DNA of 64,000 bases from Strigops habroptila. Taxonomy: Eukaryota; Chordata; Aves; Psittaciformes; Psittacidae. A program made the position numbers and the translations under genes. Location: contig NC_046358.1 in NCBI RefSeq assembly GCF_004027225.2, forward strand, positions 60,771,528-60,835,527, written 5' to 3'. Below the pieces are notes generated by a model, which was given only the letters and a program-made list of their open reading frames with translations, did not search any database and was not told the DNA's origin. Positions 39,001 through 53,800 of the stretch are shown here, piece after piece (positions within the stretch are counted from its first letter, which is position 1; each line of letters starts with the position of its first letter).

Positions 39001-40908
39001 GTAAAATAAATCTTCAAATGCTGCAGAAGGCTGAGCACAGCTTTTACTACATACCTTTGCAATTAGAACTAATTTACTGCCCTGTGAGATGGAGGGAAAT
39101 GGGCAAGGTACTTCTTGGATAAATATACCTCAGTAAGAAAAGCATAGCTGCTCTGTAAAAGTTATCTGCTTGTGTTCAGCAAGTATCAGGGTCATTCTTA
39201 CAGCTACATACCGCAGAACGTTAATTAATGGGGCTGCAGCTGGTGGTACCACTTTGGCTGCTTCAGCTCGGCCTCTTATTCCATATTTCTCAGGTTCGTA
39301 TGACCAGTCTTGGACCACATCCCATCACTTTTTCCCCCCAAAGTACAAAAAGTACTTAAGTCTCTACTGGAAAACTGCCAGGCTTTCATAAAAAGAACAG
39401 AGCTGTTGTTTCTTTGCTATTTTTGTCTTCTCTGCCAAAAAAGACACCATGTTGCATTGGCAGTTGTATATTTTAAATTGCCTCCTGTGGTGAGCCCCTT
39501 GGGCCAAAACCCAGGCTTTCTACAGCCAGTGGATGTCCAGTACGTTGCTGAAACAGTTCCATAAACCTTGGGGGGCTGGGTTGCCTTACGACTAGATCTT
39601 ACCGTGGCTGTACTGGAGCAAGTGTCTTGTGGTCTGATGGAGGTGGTTCTGCCCTCCCATGGTTTGTGAGATGAAACATCCTGCCACGAAAGGCAAGTCA
39701 CCTCATCCTCACTGTGCAGGGTTTTGTTCTCCAGGAACTTCTGAAACTGAAACAGAAAGGAGTAAATCTCCCCTCGTTGCTTTAAGTCCCTTCAGCATAG
39801 AAGGCAATTTCACCTAAATGTAATGGAAATTTTAAAACGAAGGAGTTAACTGCCAAAAGCATTTAAAAATAAAATCGTAAGCAAACTCCAACCCCTCTAC
39901 ACCCCCACACCACCCCATCCCTCCCATACTTACTTTGCCAGTGCCTGATGAATTCTGACGAATTATCATTTAAGATAATACTTTGGACTGTGAGAGGTAA
40001 GATTTCATTGCCAGAATACAGTCCGTTCCCTGACCCCCGTATTTATGTCTGAATGAATAATCTGACTGGCCTCTTCTGTAATTGCTGCATCCTAATCTGG
40101 GATGTGCAAAAACCTTCTGAGAATTAGTCTTTTTGTAGGTTATTGTTACTGCAGACACAATCTTCAGCTCCAAACAGTATTGGAGATATTTGTATTTAAC
40201 TGTACAGCACCTCAATATGTGTGTTTACTGTAATTTATAATTCTGTTACTTAGTGTCACTTATATGTATTCCATAAATATATCTATCTATATAAAAATAT
40301 TTGAAAAAACAAGCTAACAGTTACTAGAAGAGAGAGATGATGGAAGGCTTCATGAAAGATGTCCTACCACAGGAAACAGTTTGCTGTAAAGTGCTCAGTG
40401 GTGAAAAATGTAACCACATCTCTTCTCTACTAGTTTAAATGTTCCTTTGTTCCTCCTCCCCTTACATTTTCTTAGCTCCTCAAAATCCTTACAACACCAT
40501 GGTTGTTTAAGGTCCCTTTTATCATTCAGTTCCTACTGAAAAATGCTCTGTAGGTGAACACCTGCTTTATTTACATTACTAAAGATGAACTAACTTTCAT
40601 ACTTAAAGCTTCATCATCTTTGGTACATATGTCAGATAGAGTATAGGAAGTGATTCCTCTTCTTCTGAATGGAATATGAACTTTCTGGGAACTTGCAATG
40701 ATATTTGTTGGTAAACAGCACATGACTTAGGCATTCTTTACAAAGTGTAGTAACTGAGAGTTGGCTTGCGATGCCCTGAAGAGGATTAGCAACTAGAGGG
40801 ATGGCTTTAACTTCTTATACTGCTTTGAATCTTTTCCTGGGACCACACTGTAAGCAGATCTTTCAGCTGTTAACCCACAGGCAAAGCACACAGTCTGGCT
40901 TTTTTTCC

Positions 40909-40933
40909 TTTTTTTTTTTTTTTTTTTTTTTTT
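40909..40933. repeat. T25 homopolymer
   Basis: A 25-base T run is preceded by TTTTTTTCC, making a 34-base tract with one CC interruption. No retroposed body is recognisable next to it on either side. Confidence 0.95.
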
Positions 40934-42979
40934 GATTCATAGGCTCCATGCCAGCTTCTGCTAATGCAAAATTTGGTACTTGGAGTTGGGAGCTTTTTTG
41001 TCTTCTTCTGTTAAATCAGCTAATCCAAAATCCTAGGCAGGCTGTCTTCCCCCTTCGCAAGTGCTGAGAGGAGCAGTGCTTGGGGGAGCTTTCAGGCTTG
41101 GTTCTGTAACTGAGCAGTGATTTATGGCTTCTGACTGAGGTCATCGCTTGGCACCTAGTGATGACCAATTTGATGGATTAAAGATCTGAGCAACTCAAAG
41201 GCCCTTAACATTTGTAACCATTCATAATCTGGCTGGCAATGACCATAACAGAAAACCCCCCATATATTCTTGTTTGAACCTATTTTAAACTAGTTTGGCT
41301 TTGTTTTCTTCTTGGAGATCTGCTGCTGCTGTTAGATACTCTTTGATTTGATTCCAAGGAGGGTCAGAGTCACTTTTTTTTCTTTGATAAACCTGTTTTG
41401 TTTCTCTCATTAATGTACACTGCTGAAAGCTGCACATTTTGGTCTGCTATTACATTACCCCATCAAGGAGAGCTCTGCCAGTTCTGCAGAGCGGGAAAGG
41501 GGGATTTCACAGTGTCAGTGAGAGCACATGCACTGTTTTTCTTTCATATTCACTGAAGAAGTGGGTCCCAATTAACACCACCTTAGATATCGCCAATTCA
41601 TCTACACCTGCACAGCGCGTGTAAGGCAGAGTGCTTCAGAACTGGCGATAGTAACATTTTTCTCTACTGCAGAAGCTGTGAAAAGGCATGGCAAGCTTTT
41701 AGAGAAAATACTTTTCCTAGCTGGACCCTCTGTTGTGGGAGGTACATTGTCACCCCTGTGCTACTGAGCAGTTGGTAACTCAGGTTTGTGAAATGTGAAC
41801 TTCTTCCTCCTTCTGAAGAGTCTGTGCAGACAGCTTCTCCCTGCTGCCATAAACACTCCTCAGTGAAAGCTGTTCCCTGGGTTAGCCATTACTATCTCTT
41901 GGAGATGCCATGAATCTCTTCCCCTCAATAATGTGTCTTTATTTTGTCTCATTATTTTATTTGGATTATCCAATATCTTGTAATACCTGTATAATTGCAT
42001 ACTGCAATGTGAACTGCAGAATATTCCCCCCCCAGGCAGTGGTTGGAAAGGACCTCTGAGTAGGGGAAACTCTATTAATATCCATAGTTCATATATGTTC
42101 CTGAGGATAGTTCAGGAGTAAAAGAGTCATATCATTTGCAATGCTCTGCAAGTCTGATAGTAATGTCAGTGACAGTGTAATGCTGTGTGATTTCGGTATG
42201 GAACCTCTTCCTTTAGGGTTGTGTTTTGAAAGCTGGCTTTTCTGAGCCACAAGTGTCTTGTTGTATGGCTGGGAAAGAGATATTTCTCTGATACACAGTG
42301 TAGGCAGCTCAAACAACAGCAGTAAGAATTAATACTAGTCAATACTTTATATAGCACTTCTCACCCACTGTAGTGAAATGGCATCTCTTGCACAGGAAAG
42401 TCCCATTTTATGCAGGCAGCTTTGTTTTGAAAGTAGTGATTTTATTTCTCTTTTTTTCCCCCTATGGTATTTCACAATCCTAGGAAATTATTTAGAGGAT
42501 ATTGGTATGTCTTGCAGGTTTTACTTCTCTGTTACGTTTTAAGTGTCTAAAATATAGGTTGAAAATAAATTCCCTAAAGAATTATTATTTCTGCTACTGT
42601 TTTTTTCTGTGGCAGTGCCTTGGTGCCACACTGCTGGCTCCCTCCCCAGTGATAGGGGCTGTATAAATGTAGAAAAAGGTGAACTTTGCTTCAAAGAGAG
42701 CAAAAGTATTTTTGTGGCATGCAAAGGAAAATAATACCAGGAAGGCTGCTCTTTTGCTCAGTGTAGGTCCTTCAGAGCAACTTGTATGACTGAACATGTT
42801 CTTTCCTGAGAACGTGCTCTACCTCAGAATTGTGTATGCAATGCTCCTGAGCTACAATCCATGCTGGGAACATCAGCACATGCCTTAAGTACTTCTGTGA
42901 GCTCAAACACATCTGTTTCGTAGAAGTGAGAACTCTCTTCCCAAATTGCCCCAGATCTTTATGTTCATCTTGGAAAGTG

Positions 42980-43090
42980 CATCGCCTCTGTTTTACAGAT
43001 GGAGGCAGGAATGAGACTCTGTTTTGGCTATGGTCACATTACATGTCACTAAAAGTGCTGGGACAAAGACCCAGCCTTGTAACCAAGTCA
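42980..43090 (+). repeat. MIR-like ancient SINE relic
   Basis: GTTTTACAGATGGAGGCAGG followed by GGCTATGGTCACATTACATG, then GTGCTGGGACAAAGACCCAG, tracks the MIR 3' half (TTTTACAGATGAGG... AAGGTCACACAGCTAGTAAGTG... GCTGGGATTTGAACCCAGG) in order and spacing. Confidence 0.65.
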
Positions 43091-44772
43091 TCTCTGCCTT
43101 ATACACAAGGGTGGGGGTGAAATGAGTTTTCTTCAGATCGCCAGAAATGCCAGCAGACCCCAGAGATCTCCAAACCCAAACTGTCTCCAATGCCTTCTCA
43201 TGAGTCCAGGGCCTCACCTCTTCCCCTCTGTGCAGCTGCCAAAACCTCTAGCTTCCCTTCACTGACAGCTTCACCAGTGCAGCTGTGTATTTTCAATGAG
43301 TAGCACTAGGAAAATTTGGGGGTGGAATATAATTAAATTTTTAAAACCCACAGGAAAGTTTCTGATTTGAACATATTAGTCACTCAAGTTCAATTAAAGC
43401 TTAATTTCTAAAGAAGTTACCTGATGCTGCTACTACACATGATCCAGAGAGCTGCAGGATGACCTGTGCTGTGCTGTACACTAGCCCCAGCACTGTCACT
43501 CGCATCCTAATCAGTAGGAAACCCAGAGTAATGAAGGCCAGTTGCAGACTCATGGAAGGATTTGTGTCAGAACCAGGTTAGGTCTTGGGCACTTCTAGTT
43601 GCAGTTACTGCGCAGAGAGCTGTGGCAGCGTTCCTTTTGTGAAGCACAGCAAAATTGACCTCTCCTTATCTGCTAAAGAGCAGGTAAACACGAATTGCAC
43701 CTCAGTTCTAAGCAATTCTGAGTTATGATTCATGAAGCCTTGTTCATCAAAAATGAGGTAATGCAAATGTGCACTCGCCTTGTAATCCCGTGTTTTCTTT
43801 TCCTTTTGTACAGCCCTGGGTGCTACTGAATACAGGTAGGTCTGCAGCTGAAGTTCATGCCTATGTAATCCTGCTTGCCTTCTAAGCTAGGGATTCTTTA
43901 GCTTATATGGGGCATTCTTGTAGCTGGTTTCTCTTCTTGGATCTGTTTTGAAAGTGTGGGAAGTTAGTGATGCCTTATGAGACACTGATATACGAGACAC
44001 TGATGTGCTCTGGATTTATTTGCTTGCTGTGGAGATGCTTAGCCCTGTCAGAGTCCTTGTCTGGACAATAGGAAATCTAAGAACACAAATGCCAGATGAA
44101 TGGAGCCAACAGAGAATGGTCTGGGCTTTCTTGGGCATACATCTCTCATAGGTACAAGTTAGAGCTCTGTGAATGTGACTGTCCAGATGAAAGGCCAGCA
44201 ATGGGAAAGACTATGAAAAAAGCAGCTGTGGATTCGCTGGTATGAAAGCTCACTTCTTGCTGCCTTGATTACCTTATTGTTAACGTTTTTACTTACACAA
44301 CCTGTTAAGCAGCATCTAGAGAACAGAGAAGAAAGATGTCTGGCATACCCTGGACAGGAGATGGCAGGAGAGTGAGTACAGCCATCTTTAACTTCCTCCC
44401 AAACCTCTTCGCACCCCTCCACACTCCTGAAACAACTCTGAAGACAACAGTCTCTTCAGCAAAGACTTTTGCTCTATTGTTATGTGGCTGCACCCAGGTC
44501 TGCTCTGCCAGTGAGTCTGCGTGGTCCTTTCTGGCTCTTGCATCTCACCTTTCTTCTTACCTCTGCAGAATGCTGCAACCCACAGGATGAAATTGTCTAC
44601 TAAAACTTCCCAGTGGGCAAATCCTGCTGCTTTTCTTTCTTTCATGGTGCCACATGTTACATCTGAACTGAGTAATCAAGACCCTTTTCCTCTCTGCAGT
44701 GTTTTTTGGCCATTTATTCTGAGTGATACCTGGGCACATACCAGTCTTGTTTGTTCTCTTCTTCTCCCACAT

Positions 44773-44842
44773 AGAATCATAGAATAGTAAGGGTTGGAAA
44801 GGACCTTAAGATCATCCAGTTCCAACCCCCCTGCCATGCATC
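44773..44842 (-). mobile_element. CR1 LINE 3' tip
   Basis: ATAGAATCATAGAATAGTAA then GGGTTGGAAAGGACCTTAAG and ATCATCCAGTTCCAACCCCC are the reverse complement of a CR1 3' tip with its ATTCTATG octamer repeats. The copy is truncated after about 70 bases and is the best preserved of the CR1 ends here. Confidence 0.9.
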
Positions 44843-47800
44843 TCGACTGCAATGAAGAAGAAACCCCCAGAGGCCCACATGGGTAACCCATGGCCAGGTC
44901 TTCAGGACAAGCAGGTACTTCCGGGCAGTTTAAAGAGACACAGCCGCTAGGATGGGAAACTTTTATCGAGAAGGTTTAGCCCCAAGTGCTAGTAGTCCCA
45001 CCCCATAGCTAGCAAGACATTGAAGAACAGTCAAAACTTCTCCTTCCCATGGATATTGAACTTGCTCTTTGGGAAACTCAACTACTGCTGGTTTTGGGAG
45101 AAAACCATGGAAGGGTTAGATCTCTGCATTTGGAACCAGCAAAGGCTTTCTGAGGGTTTGTACCACTCCTTTAGGGATGGTTTTGTTAGAAATAACAACT
45201 GGAATTTTAAATGACAACTGCTGATCTGATAGACACTAGAACTCACTCCTTTGGTGATAATCCCACTTCTGCCCTTCTCAAGCCCCCTGCTAATGACTGT
45301 CTCTCTGCCCTGCCTAGAGCAAAACTGAAGCTGATTTTGGATGTCACTGCATGCTTAATGATGCTCAGAAATGGAGAGTACCATTACAGCAGAGCTGGTG
45401 TCACAGGTCTTCTCGCATGGGAAAAACTGAAAACTGAGACTGAGAAGACTGACTGGGCTCCTTTCGTGTATGTCACGGGACAACTTTTTATGGGGTCCTT
45501 TATAGGAAATAAAAGAGAATCAGTTTACATACTACTTAGAAAAAATGGCATCAAACAACTTCAAAGTTCAGCATGTTATCCTAAGAGCAAGTAAAAGTCT
45601 AGATGGTTAAATCAATCCCAACTAATTCAGCATTTAGTAAACTCTGTCCTTACTCACACATTCTACTATTCCCAAGCAGAGTAAAAGATTGGTTTATAGG
45701 AGACAATAGTGCAGATGAAAAGAAGCAGAAAATATCCCCCTTTGGAAAGATACAAGCTCTTCTCTGAAGTACTTAAAGCAACCTGATGTTTGTTGCACCT
45801 CTAGATCAATGTCATTATGCATCTTTTTCTTCCTCTGCCAATGCAAATCTTCAGTTCATCTTGCTGAGGACAGATCAAATCTTCTACGTGCACAAGCCTC
45901 CATGGTTGGAAGCAGCATCTGAAATGCCAGCAAATGGAGGTTTTGAAAGCCCAGTATCAACTAAGCTGTTCAAGTAACTCCTTTTACTAGTTTCTTGGCT
46001 GAGCTGAAACAAACAGAAACAAGTTGTTCTGGGACAGTGGAACTAATGAATCCTAGCTGCCTGGGTTTGAATGCGTGCCTCCGAGCATTTTGCCCACCCT
46101 TCAGCTCTTGCTCCCCACATATCCCCTGTGATTCTCTCCCCTCCCACTCCCCTCACTTCCTTTACTTCTCCTCAGATAACAGCTGGGCAATGATAGCACA
46201 TGCTGTAGTTAGTTCTGATGAGTAACTGGCCGGGGGGAGCCAAACTGCAAATTACTGCTGAGCTCACATGGCTGTGCTGCTTGAGTGGGGGCACTACTTT
46301 AGCTCCCTTTGTTTCTCTTGAGCTGCCAGTTTCTTGAACTTTGTGCACACTTAGCACTGCTGGGAATGTCATGTCTGTACAGAATTTGGCTGAAACAGGT
46401 CTGAGGTCGAGAAGTTATTCAAGGGACAGATGGACTGGCAGTGCAATCACACAAGCCTTGTTTCCTAAGGGAACCTGCCTTCAAATGCTTTGCTTGAACG
46501 AAGATAAAATATTTTTGCTTTGTTTTCCAAGAATTGTTAACTTCTTGGATTAAACTGAATATGTATATGAAATGATGCGTTAAACATGTTAGTGCTTTTC
46601 TGTCAGGTTATGCATATTTTGTTTTTAAAAAATATTGGTGGGTTTCTTTCTTTCTGTATTTTGCAAGCAAAGCATGGCACAGCTAGTCCTGCCTAGCTTA
46701 GATTGGCTTCACAGAATTTTTGCTATCATTAGGCTATTCCTTTTATATCCCTCTTCTTTCCCTCTGTATTTAATGCATTGCCCAAATGTTGCCTTTGCGA
46801 GACAAATACATGGTATCTTTGAGACTTTGCTGACTTCTTAAAAGGTTATGGTATAGGTCCAAACATGGTTTTCTCCTCACCTTAGCATGGTTTCAGGTGT
46901 TAGGTAGCTTTACTTAATTCAGAAGATAAAAAATTATAAAGAAATGGCTAAGTACACCTTAAGTATTAATAGGCCTTTTGAAATGAAAAGTCCTAGTTTG
47001 CCATTTCCTTGAACAGACATCATGCTTCTGTTTGGCTTTTTTGTTGATACAAAAAAATAAATACCAGGATGGAATCTTCTGGCATGTATTGCCATGTTTT
47101 ATTTAATGATAAAGGTATTTAGTTTTCCTCTTTATGAGCAGAGCAGCCATCAACATTAATTGATTGTCCATCCTCGTGAAGAAAACATGACTCTCAAATT
47201 CATAAATAGCTCATTCACTAGACCCAGTTTCTCTCCATTTCATCTTCCTTTTCCTAACTCATTCTACAATTATGAACAGCAATTTGTAGTGTGTTGCAGG
47301 TGATCTTGGTGCTTTCAGAGACTCAACATGATGAGGGTTTCTTTTCTGACCGAGCAGCTCATTACTATTACCCCACTTTTATACAGAAATAACAGTAATA
47401 AAAAGATAAATACTGAGGCCTATAAAGCTATCATCATATATCTAACTTTAGAGTAACAAGAGTTGTACCAACTATAAAAATTATGCAACTGGCAAAAGCA
47501 ATCAGTAACTCTGAGAAGAATTAATGTTGAAATCCAAGCCCTGGTTTCTTTGTACCAGATGTTGAGATAAGCTGTTAAGCATTAAGATTTTCTAATAATC
47601 AGTTTTCATCTGCTGCTATTCTTCATTTGTACCGCTGAAGCACCTAGGAACCCTGGTGGCAGAGCAGTGCCGTACTCTTCTAAGTACTGTATAAACACAG
47701 AATAGAGAGGAGGTTCCTGCATTTAGGGATTGGGAATTCTCATTAAAAGTAAACCAGTGCTTTGAGGAACATCAGTAACGGCATTATCAACTATTGATCT

Positions 47801-50800
47801 ATTCAGTAAATTACATGTTGTCTTTTAATCTGTCTTTGTTTCCAGATTGCATTCAGAAACATTTTCCATCTGCATACACTTACTAATTTTTGTCCTGTGC
47901 TTCATTTAATGTATTGTGTAAAATGTACTAAGAGAAGTTGTACTTTCAGGGAACTGCGTGATCGCTCCGTGCTACAGGTGAGCTTTGGTGCATTAGTCTT
48001 TGCAATGCTAGAGCAAAGAGATGACTAAGGAGCAGAGATGCCCACTAAATCCAAAAGAAAATACAAATGTCTCGAAACATGGGAGAGAGTGAGAAAGAGG
48101 TAGATTGATAGGTTATACTGTCTTTTATTATTACTGTATTCAAATCCAGTCTTCACGGTATTAAATGCATCACAGTATTACATGCATCACTGTCAAACTG
48201 CTGGCTGCTTGGTGCCTGGTAAATGGAGTTCACAGGGTAATTCCTGTTCACAGCAATAGCCAAACTTGGTGCTAATTGCCAACTTTGTTGCCATGGTTAT
48301 GCAGAACAAATATCTCCCTAACCCCCTGGGCAGGAATCAGGCATAACACAAAGGTAGCTAATTTACTGCTCTGAATAGAAATAGGTTGAATAGAAAGCTT
48401 TGGTCAGCAAGGATACTAATCCAGTTCCAGTCATTAAGCATCCCCGAGTAGAGAAGTGATGTTACAGCTTCCAAGCTGTTAAGACAGATGGACAGGTTTG
48501 TATGTACTTTCTCTATTGCAAATATCAAGCCCATTTGAGCCCTGTGTTCAGCAAAGGAGAGACAAGATTGGTTGGCCATGGCAGAGGAGAGGAATCATTT
48601 CTACACAGCCATTCTCTGCCTTTTTAATGTATAGAGGGTGTGTGTCTGGGGAAAACGTGTTAGATTTTGATCCACCTGCTCACCTCTATCAGTACTCCCA
48701 GTGGTGGTGAACTTCCATAGTGGAAACATCAGAGAGTTTTAGTATGACGTGGTCTACCCAGCTAAGAAATTGCTAAACATTTGTGTCTGCCTGATGCCAC
48801 TGTATTGATAATAGGAAATGGAACTCATGATATAAATTTGATGGGTGTGCTGCAGGGATTGGAGAGCTGGGCTGCTGCTCCTAAAGAAAGGAGAGTGGGA
48901 GCACACATGGAAAGCCAGAGCAACTCATGATGGTCCAGTGAGCTGCCTGGTGAGCTAGGTGGAAGGGACAGAGGACCACTGTTCCTTAGGGAAATTGTCC
49001 CCTTCTCCCAGCTGTAGCTACAGTCCTTACTTCTCCAGTTCTTCCACTGGCTGCAAAAGTAGGTGTGGTAGACACAAAGGAAATGGAACTGTGATCATTC
49101 TGATGTTTTGTATGGTCCACTTGCTTTGGCAACATCCTTTTTGGCCTGTGCCTGGAGGGAATGCAGTGAACAGCTGTTGGCACTCACAGCAATGAAGCGG
49201 ATACCAGAAAGTTGTCTCTTTTTTGTGAACTTAACAGTTCACAAGTGCAAAACTGACTCTATCAACTGGCAGCAGGGTATGTTCTGCCAGCAAACTGCAC
49301 AAAAATATATTCTTCGTTAATTTCTTTGGTTATAGAGACTATTTAAATGACATATGACTTTCAAAACAGGCAATTCTATGGAGCCTATATATCTCTCCCC
49401 ACTCCTATGTTTGCTTTTCCTGCTTTGGCATCTGACATTAATGTCTGTCACTGAACATCTCAACCTTTGTATCTTTCTCATGGGAGACACAGATCAGAGT
49501 GTTTAAGCTTTGTAATTTGGCATTGCTGGCAATTTTTGTTTGCTACAAACCTTTCAGCTGATACTAATGACATCTAGCAAGTTTTGGAGGAAAAAATCAT
49601 TAAGAATAGAATAAAAAACCCCCCACCTTGGTGATATGAAGTGCTCTCTGAATGAACTCTGAAAAGTTTAAATTCAGACACAGCATCCAACCTTTCCATT
49701 TGTACTACAAGTGAGGCTATTTGCAATTATTGTTTGAGAAAAAAACAATGTTGAAAACTTTAGACAAAAGGGTTTGGTTTTGTTCAGAGAAGGTATGACT
49801 GTTGATCAAAAATACGTTCTGTGTGTTGCCAGTTTATTGAGGCATACTCATTTCCAAGACCGAAACTGCTGTCTTTTTATTTTTACAGTCTTTGTTTGAA
49901 CTGAGATCCACATTCATTGTTACTGAGCTTTAATAATCTTAGGGTCACTTGAAGGGCTTTTGTTTGAGAGACCTTTCAAGCCAAGCCAAGGCAGCAGTTT
50001 AGAGAACATTTCTTGTTTGTAGACAAAAATATATTAAAACAACCAAGGGAGCTATTACTCTTCCACATAATTATTTTTAATGTCTCATTGGACATGTATG
50101 AAATGCCTTTCAGTTCCTGTGGGAGAATTATTTTTTTACATTTTTGCAGCATGGCTTTTGTTAAATTTCTGTGCTGCTTTTCCATTGAGCAATGTTCACC
50201 CCAGAAGATTTTATAAACAGTATAACTTTATGAACAGTATCTCTAGGAATATGCTTCCAACATAATCCACATAAGTACTTAGAGATTTGTCAGCGGTCAT
50301 AGGGACTTATACCTGCATACCTTGTGCCACCTATTTTTTTTCTGGCCACAGTCAAGAAAGAACGTGGCCTCAGCTCACAGGGGAGAAGTCAGAGAACAGC
50401 CAAGAGTCCAAGACTGCATGAGGTGGGGCGCAGAGCCATGTGCTGCAGCAGGCAGTGCTAAAGGCAGGCGAGAGGGGAGGAGGGATAACCCTCCCTTCGC
50501 TTCATTTCACCTGGTATATGTATGCCAGGTAATTGGAGCACCTTTGTGTCCTTGATGTGAAAAGTATCTGCAAGAGTTGTGCTGTATAGCTCCTCTCAGT
50601 TACCTAGGAAAGACTGAAATGGAGTGCATCCTTCTCTTTTATAGTAAGAATACATTCAGGGGGAGGAGATCAAGCAGTCAGGGGAGATGGAAAGAGCAGC
50701 TCTGTGGAAAGAGAAACCATCCTGTAAGCCTGTAGTTCTAGTACAAATACATGGGCTTGGACTGGGACATGCACATTACGTGCCATTTCTGCTCCACAGA

Positions 50801-53800
50801 GTTGCAGGCTTAGCAGGTAGATGCAGGTGTTTCACTGAGATGTCTCCTTCCTGCTGTGTACTCATGATCCTTTCAATCTGCCAGTTGCCCATTCTGAATG
50901 ATGCCCTGATGTTTCTTGCTCTGGCATTGAAAGCTCCCGTAGTTATTTTAATTCTGGGGCAAATCGCCTTTCTCCCAGGCATGGTGAATGTTTCAGTGAC
51001 CCCAGCTGGACTGTGCTGTTAGAGAGGCCCTAGCACGTGCTTTGGGCAAGGGCCCAGAAAGCATCAGGACTCACTCCAAACCTGAAACCTTCTGCAGATT
51101 AAAACCGAAGTTACTGCTTAGCTGTATGTTGCACACAGCTCATTTAACATGCTGCACTGCATGTCACAGTGCCAGTACCTGTCTCGTGTCTCTTTCCTTA
51201 GGCTGATGTGTGCTCTGAAGTTCCCGCAACTTCACCTGCCTTGTCTGTTATAAAAAGGAAATCAGACTCTGAATTCAGAGCATGATAATGTAGCTCCATA
51301 TCAGTTTTGGCACCTTACACAAACAGACACCATTATCAAGGTCTAGTCATAAAGCTGATAAAGTTAAGCAAAAATGGGTATTTAGATAACTGTCTGTTCT
51401 GACTGGATGTAAACCCAATTTCAAGTATATAGTGCTCCCAGGTTTTGAAGAGATAAATTACCATATTTGCCATCTTCAGAAGACTAAACTCAAAGTCTTT
51501 CATCCTGAGCTTAGGAAGTATAGACGAAGAATAATTTGTAATATGCTCTGGTTTGTGGAATGACCTTGCCTTGTTTATGGATAAGAACCACACCTTTTCA
51601 GCAGTGAAAGGCTGCAGAAGCTGTTTCTTTGAAGCAGGATGTGATGATAGAAGCAAACTATTGTAACTGTGTAACGTGGTGATGTTCTAATGTGTTAAGC
51701 ATGAGTTGCTCAACCGTATATGACTTAATTGGGTAAAAAGTTGCCTTTGCATGAACTTCAGTATCCTGGAACAATAATTAAGTTGTATCTCAAGGATATA
51801 TTATAAGATTGTAAGAATAATACACAGTTACCGGTATCTTCCTAATGTCACAGCAGCACAATGCTTATGAAATACTTTGTACATTAAAATCACTGCAAAT
51901 ATGTACTTAACGACACATTCCTTGAGACAAGGACCATAAAGCAGACCGGAGAATTTTTTTGAAGACATCCTTACTTGAGGGTTTCCTCTGAAGTTGATCT
52001 TGCAGTGTCATCCAAAGTTCCCTATCCTGATTTGACAATTTTATGGCTTTGAACTCTCACTTGGTTGTTCAAGGTGATTTAGTCATCGGTTTGTGTGTCC
52101 TTGCATTTAGAGACTGCCAAATGTAATTGTTTGCAGAATATTTAGTTCAACTCCAAGTGCTTCTCTTCTGGAGAGATGCTGTTGGAGGAAACTCAGAGGA
52201 GGACAGCAGGAAAAATGAAAAGGACTAAACATGTGCAACCTGAATAAGGGGTAGGAAAAGCTGGAATGAAAGGCCGTAATGGTCTATATGTAACTGAAAC
52301 ATGTAAGCATGAGAGAGAGAGAAGAATTATGTCGAGTTTGGCAGGAGGATGTAATGAGTAATAGATGGAATGATGAAGGGGAAATAAAATTGGCTGGATG
52401 AAGAAAAGCTTCCTGACCGCGAGATCTTGTTTGATTACTGAAGTTTCCCAGGGGACTTCTGTGATTTGGGAAAAGTCATACAAGACTATTCAGAGCCTCG
52501 CAGTGCTCCACAAAGCATAGCTCTGTAGTCGCCTAATAACTTGGCATCCAGGAGTGGACACTGCTTCCCATCTTCTAACTGTGTTTGAGGTTCTTTGGAT
52601 TCCTTCTGTTTGCTGGGTGGCCCAGAGCATCCCTTGGGTGCTGGCCAGCCTAGGGCTGCTTCTTTGGTCAGCATTACTATGTATTACAGCTCTTGAAGAA
52701 AACCTGCCTCCTCTGAACTTGTGTGTGCAAATGTGTTTTCTGTGGTTATGGGGTTGATCCCGTTTCTTTGATGCAGGAGCCTGCAAGGTTGGATTCAGCT
52801 ATCCAAAGGGACATGATCTCTGAAGATGCATTAGGTGGCAATTGCATAAGCCTTTGCGTATGTCCTCATCAATCTGGGCCCAAGCCTTTTCCATATCTGG
52901 ATGAATATTGTCGGTAGATGGTGTCGAGGTGGAGTATATTGCAAGTGTGAAGTACTCTGAAAACCTTATTTGGCCAGAGAGGGGGTTTTATCCTTAAACA
53001 GCAACTAGTAAAATAAGGAAAATCATTCATGAACCTACTCGACTTATTCAAGAACTTTCATTCCTTGATAAAGGACATGTAGCTATTACAAGGTGTTTTT
53101 GTTACCCATACATACAATTATTTCATTATAGATCTGGTGTCTGTCTAAAGCTGACTCCAGTAGTTCCTCTAAGAGAAGTTTATCTGATGAAAAATTAGGT
53201 GTGTTTTAGCTGATACCCAACCAATTTGCTGAACTTATTTTGACTTCTGCCCAGAGGTTTTGAGAGTAAATTGATAGCTGCGAATCCATTTGGATTTGAC
53301 CAATTAGGAGAGAAGCATGCAAAGACCCAGGTAGTGAAGACTACAAGGCTTCTACAAATTGGGAAGCTCAGACCACGGAGCTGGGAAAATGGGCGGACAG
53401 ACTTTTCCCCTGGTCTCTTCTGCTTGGTCTTTCAGAGTATTCCTTGTTTTCCACCAGCTGCTCAAAACAGTAGAACCCATTTCCTCAGATGCATGTAGAA
53501 ATAGCAAAGGTTGCTGCTGCTTAGAGTGCAGCCGTGTGATTAATATTGCAAAAAGCGAGGCTCTTGGGAGCAGAGCAGGCATTGGGTTGGGCTCAGTTTC
53601 AAAACTAACTGGTTGAAACTGTGGAAGCTCTGAATTTTTAAGCAAATCACACAAATGTGATATTTTCATGTAAATTAAGCTGCTAGTAAATAATTAAAAA
53701 AACCCATCTTGTTCTGAAGATACTCCTTCTTAGAATTATCTCCTTATTTGAACAAACATGCGTAACTTGTACCTACTGATATAGATGTATCTAATGTCCA

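Larger units (their letters stand above)
32489..44772. other. intergenic, no recognised gene
   Basis: AT-rich interval with no recognised gene. It holds a 25-base T run (40909-40933), a MIR-like relic (42980), an ancient-repeat-like patch near 35995, a TG run near 37845 and a 15-bp tandem pair (GAGACACTGAT units) at about 43979-44008. Confidence 0.5.

Noticed and set aside
42036-42062. GTGGTTGGAAAGGACCTCTGAG, similar to a CR1 3' tip.
   Set aside because: Only about 22 bases match and there is no continuation into CR1 sequence.
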